A stretch of 64,000 bases of DNA from Pseudomonas denitrificans (nom. rej.) (GTDB lineage: Bacteria > Pseudomonadota > Gammaproteobacteria > Pseudomonadales > Pseudomonadaceae): positions 3,658,001-3,722,000 of the forward strand of contig NZ_CP043626.1 of assembly GCF_008807415.1 (NCBI RefSeq), given 5' to 3'. The translations under genes were made by a program, and so were the position numbers. The notes beneath the pieces are model-generated. The model was not told where the DNA came from and searched no databases. It saw only the letters and a list, made by a program, of their open reading frames with translations. Below, one piece after another: positions 50,863 to 59,517 of this stretch; position 1 is the stretch's first letter; each line of letters starts with the position of its first letter.

Positions 50863-51699
50863 ATGCTTCGAATTTCCTGCCTGCTCGTCACCGCCCTGTT
50901 CACCCTGACCGCCCACGCCGAAGGCTTCATCAGCCGCACGCTGAACAAGCCGGTGCCCGGCGGCGTCGCCGTCGTCCAGCTGGGCCAGGACGCCGCCGTG
51001 CCGACCGCCACCTACCAGGGCAAACCGGTGCTGGTGGTACGCGAAGAAGGCCGCGACTGGATCGCCATCGTCGGCATCCCGCTGACCACCAAGGCCGGCA
51101 GCCAGCAGATCGCCGTGAAGCAGTCAGGCGCCAGCCGCAACCTCGGCTTCAGCGTCGGCAACAAGCACTATAAGGAGCAGCGCATCACCTTGAAGAACAC
51201 CCGCCAGGTGAACCCGCTGCCCGAAGACCTCAAGCGCATCAACCGCGAGCTGGCCGAGCAGACCGCCGCCTACCGCAGCTTCAGCCCCGGTACGCCGAGC
51301 AACCTGGTGCTGGACAAACCGGTCAACGGCCCGCTCTCCAGCCCCTTCGGCCTGCGCCGCTTCTTCAACGGCGAGGAGCGCAATCCGCACTCCGGGCTGG
51401 ACTTCGCCGTGCCCGCCGGCACCCCGATCAAGTCACCGGCCGCCGGCAAGGTGATCCTGATCGGCAACTACTTCTTCAACGGCAACACCGTGTTCGTCGA
51501 CCACGGCCAGGGCTTCATCAGCATGTTCTGCCATATGTCGAAGATCGACGTGAAAGTCGGCGATGCGGTTCCGCGCGGCGGCGTGGTCGGCCGCGTCGGC
51601 GCCACCGGCCGCGCCACCGGGCCGCACATGCACTGGAACGTCAGCCTGAACGACGCCCGCGTCGACCCGGCGATCTTCATCGGCGCGTTCAAGCCCTGA
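50863..51699 (+). CDS. Exported M23-family metallopeptidase
   Basis: Putative peptidoglycan endopeptidase of 278 aa. A signal peptide (residues 1-19, ending AHA) precedes an N-terminal domain (about 20-140). The LytM/M23 domain has the zinc motif H-x3-D in NPHSGLDFAVPAGTPI and HxH in GPHMHWNV, so it looks catalytically intact. It probably cleaves stem-peptide cross-links in the periplasm. The stop overlaps the start of the DUF2809 gene by one base (TGATG). Confidence 0.93.
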   Translation: MLRISCLLVTALFTLTAHAEGFISRTLNKPVPGGVAVVQLGQDAAVPTATYQGKPVLVVREEGRDWIAIVGIPLTTKAGSQQIAVKQSGASRNLGFSVGNKHYKEQRITLKNTRQVNPLPEDLKRINRELAEQTAAYRSFSPGTPSNLVLDKPVNGPLSSPFGLRRFFNGEERNPHSGLDFAVPAGTPIKSPAAGKVILIGNYFFNGNTVFVDHGQGFISMFCHMSKIDVKVGDAVPRGGVVGRVGATGRATGPHMHWNVSLNDARVDPAIFIGAFKP

Positions 51700-52088
51700 T
51701 GCGGCTTCGCTTCGATGGACGCAGCGCCCTCTTCGCGCTGCTCTGGTTCGCCGTACTGGCCTGGCTGGCCACGGGCGGGGCGCACCTCGGCTGGTTGCGC
51801 GGCTTCGGCGGCGACGTGCTGGCGGTGATCTGGCTGTACTGCCTGCTGCGCACAGCTATCGATGCTCCTGCCCACTGGCTGGCCGCTGCGGCGCTGGGCT
51901 GTGGATTGATCATCGAGCTCGGCCAGTACCTCGCCGCGACCTTCCACTGGCAGATAGGCAACCGCGCGCTGCGCATCGTGCTCGGCGCCACGCCGGACTG
52001 GCTGGATGTGCTGGCCTACTGCATCGGCTTCGTGCTGATCCTCGCGGCGCGGCAGACGCGCCTGGCCCTCAGGCCAGCGGGTAGCTGA
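51699..52088 (+). CDS. DUF2809 family membrane protein
   Basis: Small membrane protein of 129 aa with about four hydrophobic helices. The DUF2809 features FGGDVLAVIWLYCLLRT and the ending PDWLDVLAYCIGFVLIL are present. Its ATG shares a base with the M23 stop, so translation is coupled. Its last 20 nt overlap, in the opposite direction, the end of the GNAT gene. The function is unknown. Confidence 0.85.
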   Translation: MRLRFDGRSALFALLWFAVLAWLATGGAHLGWLRGFGGDVLAVIWLYCLLRTAIDAPAHWLAAAALGCGLIIELGQYLAATFHWQIGNRALRIVLGATPDWLDVLAYCIGFVLILAARQTRLALRPAGS

Positions 52089-52611
52089 AGAACAGCGCCA
52101 TCTCCCCGGGCAGCACCTGCGCCGGGTCGTAGAGGTCGGTGGACAGCCCGCTGAGGGCGAAGCCGCGGGAGCGGTAGAAGCCCACCGCCGGCAGGTTGAG
52201 GTTCTGGGTTTCCAGCCACAGGTGGCGCGCCTCGGTGCTGCGCGCCCAGTCAAGGCAGCCTTCCAGCAATTGCCGGCCGACGCCCTGGCCGCGCGCGTCG
52301 GCGAGGACGAACAGGTCGTCCAGCACCGCGCGGCGATTCCAGATTTCATAGCGGGCGATGGCAAAGCCCAGCCGCTCGCCTTCCTCGTCGACGACCACGG
52401 CGGTCCAGTCGGCCGCCGTGACGTCGTCCTTCAGGTCGGCGAAGGGATAGCGCTTGGTCTGCGTCTCGGCCAGACGCTCCTCGCGCAGGATGAAACCATC
52501 GGCGGCGCTCTCGATCCGCAGGATCGAGTCGCTCGAGTAGCTGCCGTCGAAACCCAGCAGCCACTCGCCGTCTTGCGCCCACACCAGCGGGCGCAGGAGC
52601 CGGTCGCTCAT
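52069..52611 (-). CDS. GNAT-family N-acetyltransferase
   Basis: Acetyl-CoA-dependent acetyltransferase of 180 aa. The GNAT core is in the C-terminal half: AVLDDLFVLADARGQGVGRQLL (strand 4 and the pyrophosphate-binding R/Q-x-x-G-x-G/A loop), then NLPAVGFYRSRGF. The N-terminal 60 residues are a less typical extension. The start shares one base with the stop of the copper chaperone gene (TGATG), so it belongs to the copper transcript. The substrate is unknown and its link to copper is unexplained. Confidence 0.85.
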   Translation of the reverse strand: MSDRLLRPLVWAQDGEWLLGFDGSYSSDSILRIESAADGFILREERLAETQTKRYPFADLKDDVTAADWTAVVVDEEGERLGFAIARYEIWNRRAVLDDLFVLADARGQGVGRQLLEGCLDWARSTEARHLWLETQNLNLPAVGFYRSRGFALSGLSTDLYDPAQVLPGEMALFFSYPLA

Positions 52612-53117
52612 CAGTTCATCTGCATGCCGTGCATGTCGTGGCCCATGTCGGTGCCCCCCTCTGCTCCTTTAGAGAGTGGAGCTTCCTTCTGCACCGCGAC
52701 CTCGACCTTCACATCGCCGGCCTTCTGGAAATGCAGGGTCAGCGGGAAGCGCTCGCCGTCGGCCAGCGGCTTCTTCAGGCCGAACAGCATCAGGTGGTAC
52801 TGGCCGGGCGCGAAGACGATCTTGCCGCCGGCGGGGATATCCACGCCCTCGACCTTCACCATCTTCATCATGCCGTCCTTCTCCACGTGCTGGTGCACTT
52901 CGGCGCTGGCAGCACGGTCGGTGTCGGCACCGAGCAGGCGATCCGCCTCCTTGCCGTGGTTCTGCACGATGAAGTAGGCGGCGCCGTTCACCGAGTTGGC
53001 CGGCAGCAGCAGCGACCACGGGTGGTCGATGTGCAGGTTGCCGGCCTCGTATTCATGGGCCATGGCGGCGCCGGAGAAGCCCAGCAGGACAGCGAAAGCA
53101 AGCAGGGTTTTACGCAT
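52611..53117 (-). CDS. PCu(A)C-type periplasmic copper chaperone
   Basis: Exported Cu(I) chaperone of 168 aa. The signal peptide (residues 1-20) ends AMA, leaving HEYEAGN at the mature N-terminus. The PCu(A)C ligands are visible in EVHQHVEKDGMMKM and GQYHLMLFG (H-x-M pattern). The C-terminal tail MGHDMHGMQM adds further His/Met ligands. Family members deliver copper to cytochrome oxidase. It lies directly downstream of the PepSY and OprC genes. Confidence 0.93.
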   Translation of the reverse strand: MRKTLLAFAVLLGFSGAAMAHEYEAGNLHIDHPWSLLLPANSVNGAAYFIVQNHGKEADRLLGADTDRAASAEVHQHVEKDGMMKMVKVEGVDIPAGGKIVFAPGQYHLMLFGLKKPLADGERFPLTLHFQKAGDVKVEVAVQKEAPLSKGAEGGTDMGHDMHGMQMN

Positions 53118-53255
53118 GTTCGAGACTCCAGTTGGCTTGTGATCAGGTCCGCCGCAGCGGCGGGAATCCATCGGGCCGCGGGCGCAATGATCGCGCCGCA
53201 GCATAGCCTGCCTCGCGGCAGGCGTCAGGGTGGAAGCACGTTCCACCCGCAACTC

Positions 53256-54626
53256 TCAACTCAAGGCCGGGCTGCGCGGCTTGATCCGCGACAGCACCGC
53301 CCAGTCCAGCGCCCAAACCAGCAACAGCGACGCCCCCACCAGCGGGAAGGCGACGCCGAGGATGACCATGATCGCCACCCCGCCCTTCCAAACCGGTAAC
53401 GCATGGGGCATCGGCGGCACACCAAGGCGACCCTGCGGGCGGCGCTTCCACCAGATCCACAGGCCGCTGACCGCGCTGAGCAGGATCATCAGGCAGACAG
53501 CGAGCATGAGCAGCTGGTTGAACAGACCGAACATCTTGCCTTCGTGCAGCATCACGCCGGATTCGACACCCTTGGCCACCAGCCCGTAGTCCTTCCAGCG
53601 CACGTCGGCGAGTACCTTGCCGGTGTACTGGTCGATGTGCAGGGTGGCGTCGTTGCGCGAGTCGTCAGCGAACACCGAGACGGTGAACACGCCCTGTTCG
53701 CCCTTGGGCAGGGCGATGGCGTAGCCCGGCGTCACACCAGCCTGGTCGGCGGTATCGACCACCTGCTGCAGACTGATCTGCGGCATCGCCATACCGCCGG
53801 AGCCGTGAGCCATGTGCTCGGCGTGGGCGCCGCCGGACATCGGCATCAGGGTGTTTTCCATGGCCCAGGGGATGGTCTGGCGATGCGCATCATTGAGCGT
53901 GCGCGCCTCCAGGTCCGACTTGGGCACCTCGTTCCACATGGGTGCCGGGAAGCGGTTCCACACGTCGGCGAAGGTCTTGCCCCAGAAGCCGGTCCAGGTC
54001 ATCCCGGTGAGCAGCATGAACAGCATCAGCAGCGAACCCCAGAAGCCGACCACCACGTGCACCTCGCGCCACAGCGCGCGGCCGCGACGCGACAGGTCCG
54101 GCCACAGCAGCACCCGCAGCGAACGCTGGCGCGGCCACCACAGGTACAGGCCGGACACCACCAGCACGATGCCCCAGCCGGCAGCCAGCTCGATCAACCG
54201 GTCACCGACGGTGCCGATCATCAGCTCGCCGTGCAGCGCGCGGGCCATCGCCTGCAGGTTGGACTTGCCGTCCTGCACGCCGAGCAGCTTGCCGCTATAG
54301 GGATCGACGAAGGCGTTCACCTCGCGTCCATCCAGCTGCGCGACGAACTGCGCGCTGCGGTCGGCGGCCGGCGCCGGCAGGTACTGGCTGACCTGCAACT
54401 GCGGGTTCTGGTGATGCAGGTGCATCAGTTGCTCGTCGGCGGACAGCCGCACCTCACCCGGCTTCACCTGCAGCAGGTCGCTGTACATCAGCGGGTCGAG
54501 CTGCGGCTTGAACAGGTAGATGATCCCGGTGATCGACAGCAGGATCATGAACGGCGCGACGAACAGCCCGGCATAGAAGTGCCAGCGCCAGGCCAGGTTG
54601 TAGAAATCGAATGTCTTCTTCTGCAT
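53256..54626 (-). CDS. PepSY-associated TM protein (PiuB-like) in the copper locus
   Basis: Inner-membrane protein of 456 aa. It has an N-terminal helix (about residues 15-38, WRWHFYAGLFVAPFMILLSI), periplasmic PepSY domains, and further helices near 145-165, 195-215, 370-395 and 420-440. A His/Met stretch (MSGGAHAEHMAHGSGGMAM) lies in a periplasmic loop and could bind copper. Family members accompany TonB receptors and may act as ferric or cupric reductase partners. The start follows GAGGAGAT. It sits 53 nt after oprC. Confidence 0.9.
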   Translation of the reverse strand: MQKKTFDFYNLAWRWHFYAGLFVAPFMILLSITGIIYLFKPQLDPLMYSDLLQVKPGEVRLSADEQLMHLHHQNPQLQVSQYLPAPAADRSAQFVAQLDGREVNAFVDPYSGKLLGVQDGKSNLQAMARALHGELMIGTVGDRLIELAAGWGIVLVVSGLYLWWPRQRSLRVLLWPDLSRRGRALWREVHVVVGFWGSLLMLFMLLTGMTWTGFWGKTFADVWNRFPAPMWNEVPKSDLEARTLNDAHRQTIPWAMENTLMPMSGGAHAEHMAHGSGGMAMPQISLQQVVDTADQAGVTPGYAIALPKGEQGVFTVSVFADDSRNDATLHIDQYTGKVLADVRWKDYGLVAKGVESGVMLHEGKMFGLFNQLLMLAVCLMILLSAVSGLWIWWKRRPQGRLGVPPMPHALPVWKGGVAIMVILGVAFPLVGASLLLVWALDWAVLSRIKPRSPALS

Positions 54627-54679
54627 TCGTTGATCTCCTCACGCAAGGAGGCCCCCGACTGGCGGGGGCCGGTCGGGCT

Positions 54680-56791
54680 TCAGAACGAGAAGTCCACTTT
54701 GGTCCAGAACGTACGTCCCGGTTCGTGGATCGATTCGGGATCGTTGGCCGGGTAACCGAAGCCGGCGTTGCCCGCCAGGTTCAGGTGCTCGGCGTAGTCC
54801 TTGTCGAACAGGTTGTCGACGCCGGTGCTGACCTTGAGGTTCTTGCTCAGCTTGTACGCGCCGTTGAGCGAGAACACCGCGAAGCCGGGGCTTTCGTCGA
54901 AGTCGTAACCGACCACGTTGCCCTGGTTCTCGGCAATCCGGCCCTGGTGCGCCACCACGCGCCAGAGTCCGCCGGCGCTCCAGTCGCCTTCCTCGTAGGT
55001 CAGGCCGAAACGCGCTTCCAGCGGCGGCATCTGCGGCAGCGCAGTGTCGTCGGTGGTGTTCTTGCCCCAGGCGTAGGCCAGGGTACCGTCAGCGGTCCAG
55101 TTGCTGGTCAGCGCGTAGGCTGCGCCCAGTTCGCCACCCATGATGCGGGCATCGACGTTCCGCGCCTGGGAGGTACGGCCCATCATGCCGCCGGGCATGT
55201 AGTCGAACAGGATGTAGTCGCGGATCACACCGACGTAGCCCGAGGCCCAGGCCTTGAGCTTCTCGTCCTCGTACTGCGCGCCAAAGTCCAGCTGGGTGGT
55301 CTTCTCCGGCTTGATGCTGTCGAAGGCGTTGACCGAGCCGGTCGGGCCCTTGTCCGGGGAGAACAGCTCCCAGTAGTCAGGGAAGCGCTGCACATGGCCC
55401 AGACCGACGTAAAGGGTGGTCGGCGTGTCGGCCAGGTCGTGCTCGTAGCGGGCGAAGCCGCTGGGCAGGGTATCGGCGCGGGTGTCGTCGGCGGTGGGAT
55501 TGGGCATCGCCATCATCCCAGAGCCGGTGCTCTGCCGGTAATCCTTGACCGAGGCGCGGTCCAGGCGTGCGCCGGTGATCACCCGGTCGCGGTCGGCGGC
55601 GTACCAGGTCAGCTCGCCGAAGGCGCCGTAGTTGTGGAACACGGCGTCCTTGTCCCACGGCTGCTCGTCATAGGTGTTGATGCCCATGCCACTGCGTTCG
55701 CGGTGTTCGTTGGTCTGTGCATCGACGCCGGTGATCAGCTTGAAATCGTCCCAGCGCCAGGTGGCGGCCAGGCGCCCGCCGAGGGTGCGGCGGTCGACGT
55801 TGGAGGCCATGGGGCCGGCCATCATGCCGGTGCCCGAGGGCGTGCGCAGGCTGTAGTTGTCCATCACGTGGTCGGCGTAGTTGTAGTAGACCTGCGCCTC
55901 CAGCTTGTCGAGCACGCCACCGATGTTGGACTTCTCGAAGCGCAGGCCGAGGCTTTCGCGCTTGAACTGCGAGCCGTCCATGCCACGCCCGGCGTAGCGC
56001 GCCTCGCCATCGCCCTTGCCGGCGGTGAGTTCGACCAGGGTGTCGGCGTCCGGCGTCCAGCCCACGGCCACGTCGCCGTTCCACTTGTTCCAGCGCGAGG
56101 GCACGGTGTTGCCGCTGCCGTCTTCGTAGTCATCGGACTGCGACTTGTTGCCGGTGAAACGCAGGTAGCCCTCGGGGCCACCGGCGGCGGCGTCCAGCAC
56201 GCGGTCGAAGCGGCCGTTGGAGCCGGCGGTGAGGCTGCCGTTGACGCGCATGCCCAGCTCGCCGAAGCGCTCCGGCTCTCGGTCGAAGCGGATGGTCCCG
56301 GCCGAGGCGCCGGGGCCCCAGATCACGGTCTCCGGGCCCTTGACCACGGTGAGCTTGTCGTAGGTTTCCGGGGAGATATAGGAAGTGGGCGCGTCCATCC
56401 GTGCCGGGCAGGCACCGAGCATGGTGCTGCCGTTGGTGAGGATGTTCAGGCGCGAGCCGAACATGCCGCGCAGCACCGGGTCGCCGTTGGTGCCGCCGTT
56501 ACGGATGGCGGAGAAGCCAGGGATAGTCTTGAGGTAGTCGGCGCCGTCGCTGGCAGGGATCGGCTGGCGCGGCTGCTTGGGGTCGGTAACCACGGTCAGC
56601 GGCGAACTCTGCGCCACGGCGGTGATGACGCTGGGGGCCAGTTCGGTAACCGACGCATTGGTGGCGTGCGCCGAGTGATCTTCTTCCTCGGCCAGCACAG
56701 GGACGGCAGTGAAACCGCCAAGGGCGGTCAGCGCGCACAGGGCGCGCAGGCCGACGGCAGTTTGCCGACGGCGCAGGGGCATGCGGGTCAT
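54680..56791 (-). CDS. oprC: TonB-dependent copper receptor OprC
   Basis: Outer-membrane receptor of 703 aa. A signal peptide (residues 1-34) precedes a plug domain (about 65-175) and a 22-strand barrel ending in Phe (KVDFSF). The copper-binding CxxxM-HxM site described for P. aeruginosa OprC is conserved as C128/M132 (GACPARMD) and H308/M310 (DHVMDN), with the same 180-residue separation. Met-rich loops (MMAGPM, MMAMPN, MPGGMMG) add copper ligands. An ATG at 56782 is an alternative start. Confidence 0.96.
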   Translation of the reverse strand: MTRMPLRRRQTAVGLRALCALTALGGFTAVPVLAEEEDHSAHATNASVTELAPSVITAVAQSSPLTVVTDPKQPRQPIPASDGADYLKTIPGFSAIRNGGTNGDPVLRGMFGSRLNILTNGSTMLGACPARMDAPTSYISPETYDKLTVVKGPETVIWGPGASAGTIRFDREPERFGELGMRVNGSLTAGSNGRFDRVLDAAAGGPEGYLRFTGNKSQSDDYEDGSGNTVPSRWNKWNGDVAVGWTPDADTLVELTAGKGDGEARYAGRGMDGSQFKRESLGLRFEKSNIGGVLDKLEAQVYYNYADHVMDNYSLRTPSGTGMMAGPMASNVDRRTLGGRLAATWRWDDFKLITGVDAQTNEHRERSGMGINTYDEQPWDKDAVFHNYGAFGELTWYAADRDRVITGARLDRASVKDYRQSTGSGMMAMPNPTADDTRADTLPSGFARYEHDLADTPTTLYVGLGHVQRFPDYWELFSPDKGPTGSVNAFDSIKPEKTTQLDFGAQYEDEKLKAWASGYVGVIRDYILFDYMPGGMMGRTSQARNVDARIMGGELGAAYALTSNWTADGTLAYAWGKNTTDDTALPQMPPLEARFGLTYEEGDWSAGGLWRVVAHQGRIAENQGNVVGYDFDESPGFAVFSLNGAYKLSKNLKVSTGVDNLFDKDYAEHLNLAGNAGFGYPANDPESIHEPGRTFWTKVDFSF

Positions 56792-56896
56792 TCCATGAAT
56801 TCCATGATCGGTGATGACGCCCGCTCCACGCGTACTCGCACGGCGCGCAAGCGAATGCAGGCATCCGCGCCGGGGTCGGGGAATCGGGATTGCGGG

Positions 56897-57364
56897 TCAG
56901 CCGATCAGGAACGGGGGTGCGCGGGAGCGGGCGCCGGGGAAGACCGGCGAGGCGGGAATGCGGGACGAGACGAACTGGGCGGCGGGCGCGCCGATGGCGG
57001 GCAGGCCGTGGTCGATCACGACCGGCGGCGGCGTCAGCGGCGGGCTGTGGATCAGCAGGCTGCAGTAGCCGCACTTCTCCATGAAGGCGTCGGCGGTGAG
57101 CGGCTGCTCGCCGTGGGAAACCGGGGCGGCATGATGGTCCGCAGCACGCTGGCTGTCGGAGCAGTGCATGTCCTCCATGCCGGCCATGTCGTGGGACATG
57201 GACTTGCCATGGTCCATCGGCATAGCACTCATGGACACGGCGTGATCCATGGGCATGGCGTGATCCATCGGCATCGACTGGGAGACCAGCGGGCCGACAT
57301 AGATCATCAGCATGGCGAACAACGCCAGCCAGGTGCCTACGCCTTGTCGTGTACGACGGGTCAC
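56897..57364 (-). CDS. DUF2946-type His/Met-rich membrane-anchored protein
   Basis: Protein of 155 aa at the head of the copper operon. A single hydrophobic segment (about residues 9-28) is followed by repeated MPMDHAMPMDHA-like units, MDHGKSMSHDMAGMEDMHCSD and EKCGYCSLLIH. This resembles the DUF2946 copper-linked family. I choose the GTG at 57364 because AAGGA lies 8 nt upstream; a GTG at 57394 has no such site. It probably binds copper in the periplasm before OprC or efflux partners act. Confidence 0.82.
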   Translation of the reverse strand: MTRRTRQGVGTWLALFAMLMIYVGPLVSQSMPMDHAMPMDHAVSMSAMPMDHGKSMSHDMAGMEDMHCSDSQRAADHHAAPVSHGEQPLTADAFMEKCGYCSLLIHSPPLTPPPVVIDHGLPAIGAPAAQFVSSRIPASPVFPGARSRAPPFLIG

Positions 57365-57608
57365 GAAATGTCCTTGCGGATGGAGAGTTCCCACCTGGGG
57401 CGGGTGCGCAATGATCGCACGGAGTGATAAAGCTTCGCTGCGGCACGAAGACGCAGAATCAGTTAAGCACAGCGATAAGCTTCAGGATAAATTGCTGAAA
57501 ATGCCAATTCTCGACAATTAATTATCGATAAAAAGACTTGAAAGACTATTCCTACCAAATTTTTCCAAATGCTTGCCATTGGTCTCCCAGGCCTTTAGCT
57601 TGGCACTC

Positions 57609-57686
57609 ATGAAAACCGCACACACCCTCATTCTGCTTCGCCAACACGCCTGCCTGCGCCTGGTCAGCCCGCGACTGCGTGGCTGA
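57609..57686 (+). CDS. Candidate leuA leader peptide (25 aa)
   Basis: A short frame, ATG to TGA, encodes 25 residues with six leucines, beginning [12 protein letters not shown] and ending [10 protein letters not shown]. Leu codons lie at 57627, 57633, 57636, 57654, 57660 and 57675, with Ile and Val codons mixed in. It lies 77 nt before leuA and overlaps a hairpin with a T-run, the layout of a transcription attenuator. The ribosome-binding site is weak, so confidence is moderate. Confidence 0.5.
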   Translation: MKTAHTLILLRQHACLRLVSPRLRG

Positions 57687-57721
57687 GCCCCCTCCCCCGG
57701 TTCCGCCTCATTCAGATTTTT
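57681..57721 (+). terminator. Candidate leuA attenuator hairpin
   Basis: GGCTGAGCC (57681-57689) can pair with GGTTCCGCC (57699-57707) at 8 of 9 positions including one G-U, with a 9-nt C-rich loop. A T-run follows at 57717-57721, 9 nt later. The left arm includes the stop codon of the leader peptide. Confidence 0.45.
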
Positions 57722-57763
57722 ATGCGCAGGCCCCGCAGGCCGCAGAGAACAAGGATTCCGCTC

Positions 57764-59434
57764 ATGAGCATGTTGAAAGACCCGTCGAAGAAATACCGCG
57801 CCTTCACCCAGATCACCCTGCCCGACCGCACCTGGCCGGACAAGATCATCGACAAGGCGCCGATCTGGCTGTCCACCGACCTGCGCGACGGCAACCAGTC
57901 CCTGATCGAGCCGATGGACGCCGAGAAGAAGATGCGCTTCTTCAAGTGCCTGGTTCAGGTCGGCCTGAAGGAAATCGAAGTGGGCTTCCCGTCCGCCTCG
58001 CAGACCGACTTCGACTTCGTTCGTGAGCTGATCGAGAACGACCACATTCCCGATGACGTCACCATCCAGGTGCTGACCCAGGCCCGCGACGACCTCATCG
58101 AGCGCACCTTCGAGTCCCTCAAGGGCGCGAAGAAGGCCATCGTCCACTACTACAACGCCTGCGCACCGAGCTTCCGCAAGATCGTCTTCAACCAGGACAA
58201 GGCTGGCGTGAAAGCCATCGCCGTGGCCGCCGGCCAGACCATCAAGCGCCTGGCCGAAGCCGCGCCGGAAACCCAGTGGGGCTTCGAGTACTCACCGGAA
58301 GTGTTCAGCTCCACCGAGACCGATTTCGCCGTCGAGGTGTGCAATGCGGTGATCGACGTGTTCCAGCCGACCCCGGCCAACCGCCTGATCCTCAACCTGC
58401 CCGCCACCGTCGAGTGCGCCACCCCGAACAACTACGCCGACCAGATCGAGTGGTTCGGCCGCCAGATCAACAAGCGCGACAGCGTATTGCTCAGCCTGCA
58501 CACCCACAACGACCGTGGTACTGGCGTGGCTGCTTCGGAACTGGCCCTGATGGCCGGCGCCGACCGCGTCGAAGGCTGCCTGTTCGGCAACGGCGAGCGC
58601 ACCGGCAACCTCTGCCTGGTGACCATGGCGCTGAACATGTACACCCAGGGCATCGACCCCGAGCTGGACTTCTCCGACATCGACGCCGTGCGCAAGGTGG
58701 TGGAAGAGTGCAACCAGATTCCGGTGCACCCGCGTCACCCCTACGTCGGCGACCTGGTCCACACCGCCTTCTCCGGCTCCCACCAGGACGCCATCCGCAA
58801 GGGCTTCGCCCAGCAGAAGGACGATGCCGTGTGGGAAGTGCCGTACCTGCCGATCGACCCCGCGGACATCGGCCGCAGCTACGAAGCGGTGATCCGTGTG
58901 AACAGCCAGTCCGGCAAGGGTGGCATCACCTTCCTGCTCGAGCAGGAGTACGGCATCAGCCTGCCGCGTCGCATGCAGATCGAGTTCAGCCAGGTGGTAC
59001 AGAACGAGACCGACCGTCTCGGCCTGGAGATGACCGCCGAGCAGATCTACACCCTGCTGCAGACCGAGTACCTTCAGGCCGTCTCCCCGTTCGGCCTGAA
59101 GAACTACCGTCTGCAGGAAGAGAACGGCGTCTGCGCCATCGACATCGACGTGACCCACAAGGGCGAGCAGCACCGCTGGCACGGCAAGGGCAAGGGCACC
59201 CTGGAAGCCCTGGTCGCCTCGCTGCCGGTGGACGTCGAGATCATGGACTACAACGAGCACGCCATCGGCGCCGGCACCAATGCCCGCGCGGCTGCCTACA
59301 TCGAACTGCGCGTCGAGGGTGGTCGTTCGCTGCACGGCATCGGCATCGATGAAAACATCACCACCGCGAGCTTCCGTGCGCTGTTCAGCGCCCTGAACCG
59401 CGCCGTGACGCTGGGCCACGCGAAAGCCGCGTAA
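57764..59434 (+). CDS. leuA: 2-Isopropylmalate synthase
   Basis: First committed step of leucine synthesis, acetyl-CoA plus 2-oxoisovalerate, 556 aa, the long LeuA type. It begins [17 protein letters not shown] at the ATG 57764, with AAGGA 8 nt upstream. The TIM-barrel motifs DLRDGNQSL and [11 protein letters not shown] carry metal-binding residues. The C-terminal regulatory domain (about 430-556) contains [17 protein letters not shown], for leucine feedback. An in-frame ATG at 57722 lacks a ribosome-binding site and encodes Arg-rich sequence; I reject it. Confidence 0.98.
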   Translation: MSMLKDPSKKYRAFTQITLPDRTWPDKIIDKAPIWLSTDLRDGNQSLIEPMDAEKKMRFFKCLVQVGLKEIEVGFPSASQTDFDFVRELIENDHIPDDVTIQVLTQARDDLIERTFESLKGAKKAIVHYYNACAPSFRKIVFNQDKAGVKAIAVAAGQTIKRLAEAAPETQWGFEYSPEVFSSTETDFAVEVCNAVIDVFQPTPANRLILNLPATVECATPNNYADQIEWFGRQINKRDSVLLSLHTHNDRGTGVAASELALMAGADRVEGCLFGNGERTGNLCLVTMALNMYTQGIDPELDFSDIDAVRKVVEECNQIPVHPRHPYVGDLVHTAFSGSHQDAIRKGFAQQKDDAVWEVPYLPIDPADIGRSYEAVIRVNSQSGKGGITFLLEQEYGISLPRRMQIEFSQVVQNETDRLGLEMTAEQIYTLLQTEYLQAVSPFGLKNYRLQEENGVCAIDIDVTHKGEQHRWHGKGKGTLEALVASLPVDVEIMDYNEHAIGAGTNARAAAYIELRVEGGRSLHGIGIDENITTASFRALFSALNRAVTLGHAKAA

Positions 59435-59466
59435 GCCGCGATCGCACTGCTAAGCTGCAACTCTCG

Positions 59467-59503
59467 CTGCCCCGGCCGCCCACGCGTCCGGGGCAGTTTC
59501 TTT
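59467..59503 (+). terminator. leuA terminator
   Basis: A perfect 9-bp stem (59467-59475 with 59488-59496) and a 12-nt loop, followed by a TTTCTTT tract. Confidence 0.85.
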
Positions 59504-59517
59504 CAAGGAGCGAAAAC

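Larger units (their letters stand above)
57365..57763. promoter_or_regulatory. Divergent copper-operon / leuA regulatory region
   Basis: A gap of about 400 nt without a full gene. The middle (57440-57580) is markedly AT-rich compared with its surroundings and holds two overlapping palindromes: CGACAATTAATTATCG at 57512-57527 (two mismatched positions) and the perfect TTATCGATAA at 57522-57531. Downstream is the candidate leuA leader peptide and attenuator hairpin. It must contain promoters for both directions; I cannot place them exactly. Confidence 0.55.

Noticed and set aside
57722..57763. Upstream in-frame ATG extending leuA by 14 residues
   Set aside because: The added sequence is Arg/Pro-rich and lacks a ribosome-binding site, while the ATG at 57764 has AAGGA at good spacing.
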